Of a DNA stretch of 64,000 bases, positions 8,019 to 16,549 are shown piece by piece. Position numbers and translations under genes: made by a program. Below the pieces are notes generated by a model that worked only from the letters and a program-made list of their open reading frames with translations, was not told the origin of the DNA and did not search any database. Numbering within the stretch: the stretch's first letter is position 1; each line of letters begins with the position of its first letter. This stretch comes from DATAAP01 sp041690495 (lineage in GTDB: Bacteria > Pseudomonadota > Alphaproteobacteria > CACIAM-22H2), in contig JAWLHE010000013.1 of assembly GCA_041690495.1 (NCBI GenBank), positions 1-64,000 on the forward strand, in the 5' to 3' direction.

Positions 8019-9706
8019 TACAGGGCCTCCAGGAGCGCGCGGTCGAGGCCGTAATACTCGGCGCGGGGCAGGAAGTGCGGGCGGATGCCGGTCGGCTGGA
8101 ACTCGCCCTGGAGGATCCCGTCCTTGTCCTCGCCCCCGAACTTGTAGAGGAAGAGATCCTGGGTCGTGATGACGTCGCCTTCCATACCGACGATCTCCAT
8201 GACGTGGGTGATGCGCCGCACGCCATCGCGCATGCGGCTCACCTGAACGATCATGTTGACCGCGGCGGCGATCTGGGTTCGCACCGCCTTGCTCGGCAGG
8301 TTGATGCCGGCCATTCCGACCATGTTCTCCAGACGGGTGAGCGCCTCGCGCGGCCGGTTGGCGTGGATCGTACACATCGAGCCGTCATGGCCCGTGTTCA
8401 TCGCCTGAAGCATGTCGATTGCTTCGGATCCGCGAATCTCACCGAGGATGATGCGGTCGGGACGCATACGCAGCGAGTTCTTTACGAGATCGCGCATGGT
8501 GATCTCGCCCTCGCCTTCCAGGTTGGCGGGACGCGTCTCGAGCCGCACGACATGCGGCTGCTGCAGCTGAAGCTCGGCCGCGTCCTCGATCGTGACGACG
8601 CGCTCGCCGTGGTCGATCAGGCGCGACAGGGCGTTGAGCAGCGTCGTCTTACCCGAGCCCGTACCGCCGGAGATCAGGATGTTGAGACGACAGCGCGACG
8701 CGATCTTCAGCACCGTCGCCATGGCCGGCGAGATGTTCTTGGTGCTGACCATCGTGTCGAGCGTGATCGATTTCTTGCTGAACTTACGGATCGATATGCT
8801 CGGCCCGTCGATCGCCAGCGGCGGAATGATGATATTGACGCGGCTGCCGTCGGCAAGGCGCGCGTCGCAGAGCGGCGACGATTCGTCGATGCGGCGGCCT
8901 ATCCGGCTGACGATCCGCGTCGCGATGTTCATGACGTGCGCATCGTCGCGAAAGACGACGTCGCTCAGCTCGAGCTTCCCGCGCCGTTCGATATAGACCT
9001 GCTTGGGGCCGTTCACCATGATATCGGTGATCGCCTCGTCCTTGAGCAGCGGTTCCAGCGGGCCGAGGCCGAGCATCTCGTCGAGCAATGCGGCGACCAG
9101 ATCCCGCTGCTCCGACATGTTGAGGTGCAGTTTGGTTTCGGCCAGCAGCTCGCCGATCAGCTCGGCCACCTGGCGCTCCAGCTCGGGACGCGGCAGCTGC
9201 GCCGCGGCCGACACGTCCATCCGCTCCATCAGCAGCGACTGCAGACGGCGCTTGGCCATGTCGATCGTCGGGGTCATCGCCGAAGAGCCGCTCTGCACGG
9301 GCTTGGGGGGCGATTGCGACGTCACGAACGGATCGGGCGCGCGCGGCGCCGCTGCATCCGCCGTGCGGCTCAGCAGCTCGTTGAGCAGCACCGTGACCAG
9401 GTCGCGCTGCTCGAGCAGCGTCGCCTTGATCGCCCTCTCGCTGAGATAGCTCGCGGCCGCCTCGCCGATCAGGCGGGCGAGCTCGCCCCGCGACATCTGG
9501 CGGCAGGTCGCCGGATCGAGACGCTGGCCGATCGCGGCGGCCAGGACGCGGCGCGCCTCCTCGAGGCGCGCCTTGCGGTCCGGCGCGTGGGTTCCGGCAG
9601 AGGCCGGCTCGACTTCGGTCGGTGCGGCGCCGTTCGCCCGGCCGCGACGCGCGGCCAGGTCGGTGATCGAGGCAGAGATCGGGGCACCATCACCGGGCGT
9701 GCTCAT
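8018..9706 (-). CDS. tadA: TadA/CpaF pilus assembly ATPase with duplicated N-terminal domain
   Basis: This is the secretion-superfamily ATPase that powers Flp pilus assembly. The 562-residue protein has Walker A GGTGSGKT at about 347-354, the Asp box near 370-380, and Walker B RPDRIILGEIRGSEA at about 416-429. It is longer than usual CpaF proteins because the helical N-terminal domain is present twice: residues 61-104 and 161-204 align without gaps and both end in EQRDLV. Only the second copy leads into the normal LGPLEPLL segment. The ATG overlaps the cpaE stop (ATGA). A longer frame exists upstream, but it runs through cpaE in another register. Confidence 0.95.
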   Translation of the reverse strand: MSTPGDGAPISASITDLAARRGRANGAAPTEVEPASAGTHAPDRKARLEEARRVLAAAIGQRLDPATCRQMSRGELARLIGEAAASYLSERAIKATLLEQRDLVTVLLNELLSRTADAAAPRAPDPFVTSQSPPKPVQSGSSAMTPTIDMAKRRLQSLLMERMDVSAAAQLPRPELERQVAELIGELLAETKLHLNMSEQRDLVAALLDEMLGLGPLEPLLKDEAITDIMVNGPKQVYIERRGKLELSDVVFRDDAHVMNIATRIVSRIGRRIDESSPLCDARLADGSRVNIIIPPLAIDGPSISIRKFSKKSITLDTMVSTKNISPAMATVLKIASRCRLNILISGGTGSGKTTLLNALSRLIDHGERVVTIEDAAELQLQQPHVVRLETRPANLEGEGEITMRDLVKNSLRMRPDRIILGEIRGSEAIDMLQAMNTGHDGSMCTIHANRPREALTRLENMVGMAGINLPSKAVRTQIAAAVNMIVQVSRMRDGVRRITHVMEIVGMEGDVITTQDLFLYKFGGEDKDGILQGEFQPTGIRPHFLPRAEYYGLDRALLEAL

Positions 9707-10914
9707 TTCGAGATCCAGCGGCGGAAGAATCCGGACGCGCCTTTTCGCTCCTCGCCGACGAGGTCGACCGTGATCTGGCGGAGCGCTTTGACGAGCTTGC
9801 CGTTCCGTTCGATGGCGATCAGCGGCTTTCCGGCATTGGCGCCTGCGGCTACGGTTTTCGGATCGAACGGCACCTCGTGATCGATCTTGCGGCCGACGCT
9901 CTTCTCGAAGTCGGCCCGGCTTACCTTCGGCTTGGTGCCGTCGGCGCTGGTCGCGATCAGCTTCACGCGCGTATGCGGCGCGCTCTCCTTGACGAAGTCG
10001 AGAATTCGCATCGTGTCGCGGATTCCGGCCAGCGACTGGTCGCAGACCAGCATCAGGTCGGTGATGACGCCGAAGGCCTTCGCCTGCGTCGACACCATCG
10101 CGCGCGGCATGTCCAGCACGACCCAGGAGAAACTCTGCCGGATCTCCCCGAGCAGGATCTCGAGCGCGGCAGGGTCGATCGCCGGATGTTCGCGCAGCGG
10201 CTCCTCGCAGCCCAGGACGAACAGGCGATCGCCGATCTTGGCCATCGCCCGCTCCATGAACAGGCTGTCGATGCGGCCCGGATGCTCCATCGCCTCGCGC
10301 AGGCCGCGGCCCGGCTCGAGATCGAGGAGGAGCGCCGCGGTGCCGAAATGCAGATCGAGATCGAGCAGCGTGGTCTTCTGCTTGCGCTCGTGCGCCAGGA
10401 GCCATGCCGCATTCACCGCCAGGGTCGTCGTGCCGGCGCCGCCGCGCGCGCCGACGAATGCGGCGACCCGGCCGAGCTTGGTCGGGGATTGCGCATGCCT
10501 GGCATTTCCGCCGGATTCGGCCAGAGCCGCATGCAGAAGCTGCGCATCGAGCGGCTTGACCAGATAGTCCGAGGCGCCCACGCCGAGCAGGTCGCGGAAC
10601 AGCGCCACATCGTTGGTGGCGCCGATGACGATGAGCTTCGTGCCCGGCTCCATGACGGCTGCCAGCGCCGCCACGTCCGCGACTGGCGTCGAGGAGGTCG
10701 CGACATCGACCAGCAGGAAGCGCGGCATGACGCCCGGCTCCACCTGCTTGAGTGCCATGCCGACTCCGCCATCGATGATGCTGGCGCCGGGCAGATTCGC
10801 CTCGCGCATCGCGCGCGCGATCGCATCTCGCGTTGCCTCGTCGGTGACGAACGCAAGCGCGTCGCGATGTGCCGAGGCGGCAACTGGTTTACGTGCGGCT
10901 GCGCTGCTCGCCAT
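9703..10914 (-). CDS. cpaE: CpaE/TadZ pilus-localising ParA-like protein
   Basis: The 403-residue protein has a receiver-like domain in its first half (about residues 20-140, with a central SDYLVKPLD segment) and a ParA/MinD-type ATPase domain with an atypical P-loop, GARGGAGTTT, near residue 150. CpaE/TadZ proteins direct the pilus machine to its site, usually a pole. The divergent P-loop lacking the usual Lys-Thr/Ser pair is normal for the TadZ branch. The start overlaps the cpaD stop by one base (TAATG) and the stop overlaps the tadA start (ATGA). Confidence 0.93.
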   Translation of the reverse strand: MASSAAARKPVAASAHRDALAFVTDEATRDAIARAMREANLPGASIIDGGVGMALKQVEPGVMPRFLLVDVATSSTPVADVAALAAVMEPGTKLIVIGATNDVALFRDLLGVGASDYLVKPLDAQLLHAALAESGGNARHAQSPTKLGRVAAFVGARGGAGTTTLAVNAAWLLAHERKQKTTLLDLDLHFGTAALLLDLEPGRGLREAMEHPGRIDSLFMERAMAKIGDRLFVLGCEEPLREHPAIDPAALEILLGEIRQSFSWVVLDMPRAMVSTQAKAFGVITDLMLVCDQSLAGIRDTMRILDFVKESAPHTRVKLIATSADGTKPKVSRADFEKSVGRKIDHEVPFDPKTVAAGANAGKPLIAIERNGKLVKALRQITVDLVGEERKGASGFFRRWISK

Positions 10915-11597
10915 TATTTCGCGGGCTCCTTGACAATGTCCTTGCGGCTGTTCGGGCTCACGTCGCCCTGAAGCAGGCCGGGATGAATGCCCCTGCGGTA
11001 GGACTCGATGCGGAACGAGGACAGCTCGCCATCCGCCGGGCCAAGCGGTTGGCCGGCCAGAAGGTCGCCCGGATCGGCCAGCATGAGCCCGAGATTCGTC
11101 TGCGTGGAGCAGCCGAAATTGCTGCCGAGCGTGTTGCCGAAATCGTCGTCGGCACGCTTGCTCCAGTTCGGACAGGACGGCGGCGTCAGCACATGCCGGC
11201 TGACGACGACGCGCAGCTCGTCGGCAGGAACTGCGACGCCCTCGATCTGCACGTCGCGGACAACGCGCAGACCGCTGCGGGCGAAGACGGTGGCGATCGC
11301 CTCCTGGCGGCGCTGCGCCAGTGCGCCGCCCCCGTTGAGCAGCAGGATCTGGTCGCCGTATCCGACGTTCTGATCGCGGATGAACGCGCCGAGCCGCGCC
11401 GCCTCGGCCGGGTTCAGCCGATCCTCGTTGGGGCGGAACTGCACCGCGTGCGCCATCCGGACCAGCGTGATCTTGTTGTCGCGCGGCGCTTCCACCGGCG
11501 ACCACTGACTGGTCTGCGGCGCGCAGCCGGCAAAGGCCAGGCCGATGGCGAAAAACATGCCCGCGCCGACGGAGGTATTGAGCCGGTTGGGTTTCAT
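10914..11597 (-). CDS. cpaD: CpaD pilus biogenesis lipoprotein
   Basis: The 227-residue protein has a lipoprotein signal with lipobox AFAGC near residues 20-25, then a region with LNPAEAARLGAFI that resembles the CpaD family. CpaD is an outer-membrane-associated lipoprotein required for Flp pili in alphaproteobacteria. The ATG at 11597 has GAGG six bases upstream; an in-frame TTG four codons earlier is less likely. It begins eight bases after the cpaC stop. Confidence 0.9.
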   Translation of the reverse strand: MKPNRLNTSVGAGMFFAIGLAFAGCAPQTSQWSPVEAPRDNKITLVRMAHAVQFRPNEDRLNPAEAARLGAFIRDQNVGYGDQILLLNGGGALAQRRQEAIATVFARSGLRVVRDVQIEGVAVPADELRVVVSRHVLTPPSCPNWSKRADDDFGNTLGSNFGCSTQTNLGLMLADPGDLLAGQPLGPADGELSSFRIESYRRGIHPGLLQGDVSPNSRKDIVKEPAK

Positions 11598-11605
11598 CGG
11601 TGACC

Positions 11606-14314
11606 TCAATCGAGCTGGAAGCCGGTGGGGCCGATCAACCCCTGGCCTTCCTTGTTGCTGGGCGCCTCGCCGCGATCCTGGAGCTGCTGGCGATAGGTGG
11701 CGCCGCCCAGGATGCGCTCGACGTCGTTCGGAGCGACGAAGCCGTCGGTCGGCAGCGCGATACGGTTGGCCGAGACCGGCCGCACGATGTACGGGGTGAC
11801 GACGATGACGAGCTCGGTTTCGTTGCGGCGGAAGCGGTCCGACTTGAACAGCGCGCCGAGCACCGGCAGGTCGCCGAGCAGCGGCACCTTCGAAATGTCC
11901 TGGTTGCTGTTGTGCTGCAGCAGGCCGGCGATGGCGAAACTCTGACCGCTGGCCAGCTCGACGGTGGTCTCGGCGCGGCGGGTCGACAGCGCGGGGATCG
12001 AGAAGCCGGAGAGCTGGATGGCGCCGATCGAGGAGAGCTGGCTCACCTCCGGGCGGACCCGCAGGTTGATGCGGCCATTGTCCAGGATGTGCGGCGTGAA
12101 GGCGAGGCCGACGCCGAACGTCTTGAACTCGATCGTGATCGTGTTGTCGCGCGGATAGGAGATCGGAATCGGGAACTCGCCGCCGGCGAGGAAGCTTGCG
12201 GTCTCGCCGCTCATCGCCGTCAGGTTCGGCTCGGCGAGCAGGGTGATGAGGCCTTCGGTGCCGAGTGCGTCGATCAGCACGTTGAGATCGAGATTGCTGC
12301 TGATATTGCGGATGCCGAGGACGTTGTTCGCGGGCGTCACCTGGTTGAACGACCCGGTCGCGAGTCCGAACGCGAAGCTGCCGACATTGAGCACGGAGTT
12401 CCAGTCGATGCTGAACTGCTTGAGCGTATCCTTCGACACCTCGGCGATGCGGACGCGCAGGTTGATCTGGTTGGGTGCCGCCACCTTGAGCTGGTTGATG
12501 ATCGTTCCCTTGTCTCCCACGAAGCGCAAGACGACCGTGCGGATGTTCTCGGCCTCCGCGGCCGACAGGACCGTGCCGGTGAGGATCAGCGAGCCGTCGA
12601 TCGAAATGACGTCGACTGCGGCGTCAGGGGCAACAGCGCGCAAGGCCTGGCGCAGCCGGCTGACGTTATGGTTCACCACCAGCGTGGTGCTGAGGACGAC
12701 GCGCTCGTGATCGTCGACCGCGAACAGCGCGGTTTCGCCCGGCCGCTTGCCGAAGATGTAAACAAGGCCGGCGGACTTGATCTGGATGTCCGCGACCTCG
12801 GGGTCGGCGACGAACACCGCCGAAGCCGGCCGAGGGAGCCGGACGAGCGTTCCCTTCTGCACCTCGACGCCGATGCGCGAGGCGGCCGCGCTGATTACGC
12901 CGCTCGGCGCAACCGCTGCGGCGCCGGTCACCGGCGGCGGCGCAACTTGTGCCTTGGCGGCGCTGCGCGGCGCCGCCAGAGATGCCGGCTTCGCGGCATC
13001 GGTCTTTACCGGCGCGCGCTTCGGCGCGACGAGTGCTGCTGGCTTGGCCGGCTCGGATTTCGGCGCAACGGACTTCTGCGGTGCAGCCGCCTTCGCCGCC
13101 GGCGCATGCGCCGCGGTCTTGACGCTCGCCTTGGGCGGCGGGCTCGGCATCGGTTGCGGTGCCGCAACTGCCGCGCGTTGCGCATTCGCGTCGGGTGCCG
13201 CCTCCGGCGCCGATTCCGATGCCGGGGCGATCACGGCGGCGGGCTGGATCTCGGGTTCGATCGCGGGCTTTGTCTCCTGGCCCGGGCGCGGGGCGGGCAT
13301 CGGCAGGGTTGCCGTGAGGAGCTCCCCGCGCGGCGGCATCGGTTCCGCTGCCGTGGGCTTCTCCGCGGCGGGCTTCTCCACGGCTTTCGGCAGAGACGGG
13401 GGCGCCAGCTCGATTGGAGGCGCAGCATGCGCCGGCGCGTCCGCGGCGACTGCGTCGGGCTGCTCGGCGGCAGGTTTCGCGCGCTCGGTCAGGGGCGGCG
13501 CGTCGAACGCGACCTTCGGCGGCTCGATGGCAGGGGCCGCTGCGGGCAGGGTCGACGATTCGCCAGCCGCCGCAACGTCCGGTGCGGCCGGAAGCCTGCC
13601 AACGTCCTCGGGTTTGGACGAAACAGCCGGTTCGGCAGCCGCAACGACCGCCGGGGTGGCCGGTCCTTCGGCAGAGGCTTCGGTGCTGGGCGAAACCGCA
13701 GATTCGGCTGCGGGAACGCTCGGCGCTTCGGCCGTTCGTTCGACCTTCGGCGCGGCCGGCATTTCCGGTTCGGCCATGGTCACGGTCGGCGGCTCCGCGA
13801 CCGCGGCGACTGTCGGAGCCGGCGCCGCGGGCGCCGGACGCGGACGCGCGAACGTGCCCTGCGGCAGCATCTCCGGATCGAGCGGAATGCTCCGGCGCAC
13901 CATGCCGATGAAGGCTGGCGCCGGATTGCCGTCGACCTGGACGATCAGGCCTTTGGCATTGCCGCTGTCGAGCACCAGACCGCTGCGGTTGGGCACGCGA
14001 TAGGTCTCGCCCGGCTTCAGGGTACGCATGAAAACCAGCCTGCCTTCGCCATCGCTGATGCGGACCCAGGCTTCTTCCCTGGCCTCGATCACGACGCGGG
14101 CGTCCTTGCGGCTGGCGCCGAACTGGCGCGGAGCGGCCGCATCGCTGGCGGGCGCAGCGGCAACCGGCGCGTCGGGCCTGGCCTCGGCCGAAGTATCGGC
14201 GGGCGCCGCGATCGCCGGCGGCTCGGTCGCCGGGCGCTCCTGCGCGCCAGCGTTGTTGAGTGCCGCCCAGACGAAACCGAGTGCGGCGAGGATTGTCAGA
14301 AGAAGGCGCATCAT
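11606..14314 (-). CDS. cpaC: CpaC/RcpA secretin with N-terminal DUF4115-like domain and long linker
   Basis: At 902 residues this is about twice the usual CpaC length. Residues 1-24 form a signal peptide. Residues about 71-150 match the RodZ C-terminal domain (DUF4115) pattern: AWVRISDGEGRLVF, a GETYRVPNRSGLVL strand and DGNPAP. Residues about 151-470 are an Ala/Pro/Glu linker. Residues about 475-902 hold the normal secretin: the N-terminal pilus domain with GTLVRLPRPASAVFVAD, a BON-like segment, and the secretin core ending with NRIALPTDGF. The secretin forms the outer-membrane pore for the Flp pilus. The ATG overlaps the cpaB stop (ATGA). GC and frame are continuous, so this is a true fusion and not a frame error. 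Confidence 0.94.
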   Translation of the reverse strand: MMRLLLTILAALGFVWAALNNAGAQERPATEPPAIAAPADTSAEARPDAPVAAAPASDAAAPRQFGASRKDARVVIEAREEAWVRISDGEGRLVFMRTLKPGETYRVPNRSGLVLDSGNAKGLIVQVDGNPAPAFIGMVRRSIPLDPEMLPQGTFARPRPAPAAPAPTVAAVAEPPTVTMAEPEMPAAPKVERTAEAPSVPAAESAVSPSTEASAEGPATPAVVAAAEPAVSSKPEDVGRLPAAPDVAAAGESSTLPAAAPAIEPPKVAFDAPPLTERAKPAAEQPDAVAADAPAHAAPPIELAPPSLPKAVEKPAAEKPTAAEPMPPRGELLTATLPMPAPRPGQETKPAIEPEIQPAAVIAPASESAPEAAPDANAQRAAVAAPQPMPSPPPKASVKTAAHAPAAKAAAPQKSVAPKSEPAKPAALVAPKRAPVKTDAAKPASLAAPRSAAKAQVAPPPVTGAAAVAPSGVISAAASRIGVEVQKGTLVRLPRPASAVFVADPEVADIQIKSAGLVYIFGKRPGETALFAVDDHERVVLSTTLVVNHNVSRLRQALRAVAPDAAVDVISIDGSLILTGTVLSAAEAENIRTVVLRFVGDKGTIINQLKVAAPNQINLRVRIAEVSKDTLKQFSIDWNSVLNVGSFAFGLATGSFNQVTPANNVLGIRNISSNLDLNVLIDALGTEGLITLLAEPNLTAMSGETASFLAGGEFPIPISYPRDNTITIEFKTFGVGLAFTPHILDNGRINLRVRPEVSQLSSIGAIQLSGFSIPALSTRRAETTVELASGQSFAIAGLLQHNSNQDISKVPLLGDLPVLGALFKSDRFRRNETELVIVVTPYIVRPVSANRIALPTDGFVAPNDVERILGGATYRQQLQDRGEAPSNKEGQGLIGPTGFQLD

Positions 14315-15225
14315 CGCGACACCCGTACGTCCTCAGAGGCGCCACCGCGAATGACGGTGACACGGCGAACCGACATGAGACCGCTGACTTCCGTATCGAG
14401 CGTGAATGTCTTGCCCAGCGGCTGTTCCGGCTTGAGCTTGACCGATTCCGGCGCCTTCAGATCGACCTGATGGATCCCGTCCGGATCGGCATCTGCATCG
14501 GCATCGGCCGGCGGTATCACTTCCTCGCGCACGAGGCTGCGGAGGCTCAGCGACAGCTTGCCCATCTCGACCAGGACCGCGACCATCTCGCTTTGTTTGG
14601 GCGTCACTTCGATCGTCGCGGTGCGCGCGACCGCCGCCTCGCCCGGCTTCATGTCGAGCTTCTGGTCGAGCGCCAGGACGCGGATGTCGCGGAGCACGGT
14701 GACGCCGACGCGACGCTCGACACCCTCGACCGCCCCGGGCACGGAATGCGTGAGGATCAGGTCGACATGGTCGCCCGGAAACACGAATCCGGCGATGCCG
14801 GACGTGACGGTGACCGGAACCGAGACGGCGCGGTGCCCCGGCTTCAGCACCGCGGCAAGAAAGCCGCTGTTGCCCGGCGACACGACGCGGCCCTCGGTGA
14901 TCGGCTCGCCCGCCGCAACCGGCAGGCGGACCACGGAACCGACGAAATCCTCGAGCCGCTTCTGGCCTTCCACCGCGTAAGCTGGCGACAGGCTGGCCTC
15001 GGGCCAGGGTTGCCAGCGCAGATGCTCGGGCCGCAGGAACGTGCCGACCGGCAGATTGCTCTTGGCCACGAGGACCTGCGTCGCCGAAACCGCCGGCGCC
15101 GGCTTGTTCTGCATGGCGCGCAGGGCGGCGGCGCGCTCGGCCTCGAGCCAGTTGCGCACCATGTAGGCGGTGAAGCCGGCAACGACCAGCGCCACCACGA
15201 TCAGCAGAAGGCTTTTCAAACGCAT
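14311..15225 (-). CDS. cpaB: CpaB/RcpC pilus assembly protein with SAF domain
   Basis: The 304-residue protein has an N-terminal membrane anchor (SLLLIVVALVVAGFTAYMV), then an SAF domain (about residues 45-115, VLVAKSNLPVGTFLRPEHL), and the RcpC/CpaB core with FPGDHVDLILTH near residue 150. CpaB is a periplasmic component linked to the secretin and pilus stability. It follows cpaA by 12 bases and its stop overlaps the cpaC start, so it is in the operon. Confidence 0.94.
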   Translation of the reverse strand: MRLKSLLLIVVALVVAGFTAYMVRNWLEAERAAALRAMQNKPAPAVSATQVLVAKSNLPVGTFLRPEHLRWQPWPEASLSPAYAVEGQKRLEDFVGSVVRLPVAAGEPITEGRVVSPGNSGFLAAVLKPGHRAVSVPVTVTSGIAGFVFPGDHVDLILTHSVPGAVEGVERRVGVTVLRDIRVLALDQKLDMKPGEAAVARTATIEVTPKQSEMVAVLVEMGKLSLSLRSLVREEVIPPADADADADPDGIHQVDLKAPESVKLKPEQPLGKTFTLDTEVSGLMSVRRVTVIRGGASEDVRVSR

Positions 15226-15237
15226 GGCGCTGTCCTG

Positions 15238-15717
15238 TCAGTAAAGGTTGACCGCAACGAACAGCCCGCCAGCCGCGATCGCAACCGCGTAAGGCACGGC
15301 CGGTCGGCCGTTCGCGGACTTGGCCATCGCGATCGCGGGAAAAAGGTAACGGAGCATCGGCCCCCACCACAGCGCCAGCAATCCGCCGGCGAGTGCCGTC
15401 AGGACGACGAAGGCGGGGAAATACGTGCCGCCGGCCCAGAGCGAAGTCGCCGCGAGAAGCTTGACGTCGCCGCCGCCCATGATCCCGTAAGAGAACAGCA
15501 CGGCGCCGAGGAGAAACACGCCGACGGCAATCGCCGCCGCGATACCGACCTGCATCGGCGACAGCGTGAGCGCGTAGGCCGGATAAAGAATCAGGAGCGA
15601 GAGGGAGATCCGGTTGGGGATGACATAGCGGTGCATGTCGCTCGCCGCCGCCCAGATGAGCAGGGTGCACAGCGTGACGATCACCGCGATCTGAGCCAGG
15701 CCCCCCACGCCGGACAT
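15238..15717 (-). CDS. cpaA: CpaA/TadV prepilin peptidase
   Basis: The 159-residue membrane protein has about five hydrophobic segments and the A24 aspartyl prepilin peptidase motifs: the first catalytic Asp in AASDMHRYVIPN near residue 25 and the second in GGGDVKLLAA near residue 80. It cleaves the leader of the Flp prepilin and the TadE-like pseudopilins at the inner membrane. The start at 15717 has GGAGG upstream; a longer frame exists but runs through the pilin terminator. Confidence 0.92.
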   Translation of the reverse strand: MSGVGGLAQIAVIVTLCTLLIWAAASDMHRYVIPNRISLSLLILYPAYALTLSPMQVGIAAAIAVGVFLLGAVLFSYGIMGGGDVKLLAATSLWAGGTYFPAFVVLTALAGGLLALWWGPMLRYLFPAIAMAKSANGRPAVPYAVAIAAGGLFVAVNLY

Positions 15718-15742
15718 TTCATCCTCCAGTCGGGATAAAGGG

Positions 15743-15762
15743 GGGGCGGCTTGCGCCGCCCC
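15743..15762 (-). terminator. Attenuating terminator between flp and cpaA
   Basis: On the minus strand GGGGCGGC and GCCGCCCC form an 8-bp stem with a four-base loop, followed by extra C residues and TTTAT. It lies directly after the flp stop codon. A partial terminator here would explain high pilin and lower machinery expression from one promoter, a common arrangement for pilin genes. Confidence 0.7.
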
Positions 15763-15784
15763 ACCCCGGAACACACGACGACGA

Positions 15785-15970
15785 TTAGTTCGTCGCGTCG
15801 GTCTTCGCGTCTTCCAGCTTCGAGCTGACGAAGGTGAAGATCTCACTCAACGAAGAACCCATCGCCGTCATCGCACCGATGGCAGCAACGCTAATGAGCG
15901 CAGCGATCAGGCCATACTCGATGGCCGTCGCGCCCGACTCATCCTTCAGCAGTTCCATAAAACGACGCAT
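15785..15970 (-). CDS. flp: Flp/Fap major pilin
   Basis: The 61-residue prepilin is typical of Flp: a short basic leader, the processing motif GATAIEYGLIAALISV with the conserved Glu-Tyr pair at about residues 18-19, a hydrophobic stretch and a short polar tail. After cleavage by CpaA it polymerises into the pilus fibre. A strong AAGGAG lies seven to eight bases before the ATG. It is the first gene of the minus-strand tad operon, with a terminator-like hairpin just downstream. Confidence 0.96.
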   Translation of the reverse strand: MRRFMELLKDESGATAIEYGLIAALISVAAIGAMTAMGSSLSEIFTFVSSKLEDAKTDATN

Positions 15971-16549
15971 CGCAAGGACTCCTTCCGGTTGATTGCGACG
16001 GTCGCTACGGTAGCCGCAACGGCTTAACGACAGGTAAAGCCAGATGGGGCAATCTCATTGAATATACTCACTTTTTTGCCGACTGATTGAAGGCACGTTA
16101 GCGGTAACCTGAGCGCGTTTTGCGATCGTAACGCCGTCGTCTTCACGCGATCCTCGCGCGAAATCGTTACGAAATTGGATGCAATTGAATCGACTGGAAT
16201 TGCCGGCCTGCCGATCCGCTCGGCAAGCGGCGGTGCTGCCGCTTGCCGGCCGATTTTCAGGATGCGCATTCGCGGATCGCGAAAGCGCTTCTCGGGACGG
16301 GCTCGCGAGTGCGGGGGCCGCAGAGCCGGAAATCCCGCTCCCCTGAAATGCCGTGAAGGCCGCATCGCGACGAACGGGCCACGGGCGCACCCGGCCTCGT
16401 GCGATTCCTTTCTTATTTCTTGCTTCGTCGGCGTCACCGCGGCCGTGCCGGGCGACGGGATTTTCGCAGCAAATTTCGCGCGAATCTCGTCGCGTTCCCG
16501 GCCTAATCCTTTACGCGCCATTCACATCTGCGGCGGCAGAATCGCGCGC
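15971..16549. other. Divergent control region between flp and tadG
   Basis: About 580 bases separate the divergent pilin and TadG genes. The part next to flp is relatively AT-rich and should hold the pilin promoter, but I cannot identify convincing -35/-10 pairs. The frame of tadG stays open upstream to 16175 and has no recognisable protein features there. Confidence 0.4.

Noticed and set aside
7913..9880. 655-codon open frame on the plus strand opposite tadA
   Set aside because: Arg/Ala-rich antisense reading of the TadA gene with no motif of its own.
11600..14470. 956-codon open frame on the plus strand opposite cpaC
   Set aside because: It is a shadow of cpaC: arginine- and alanine-rich, low complexity, and no recognised domain. 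The minus strand has a clear secretin and operon overlaps.
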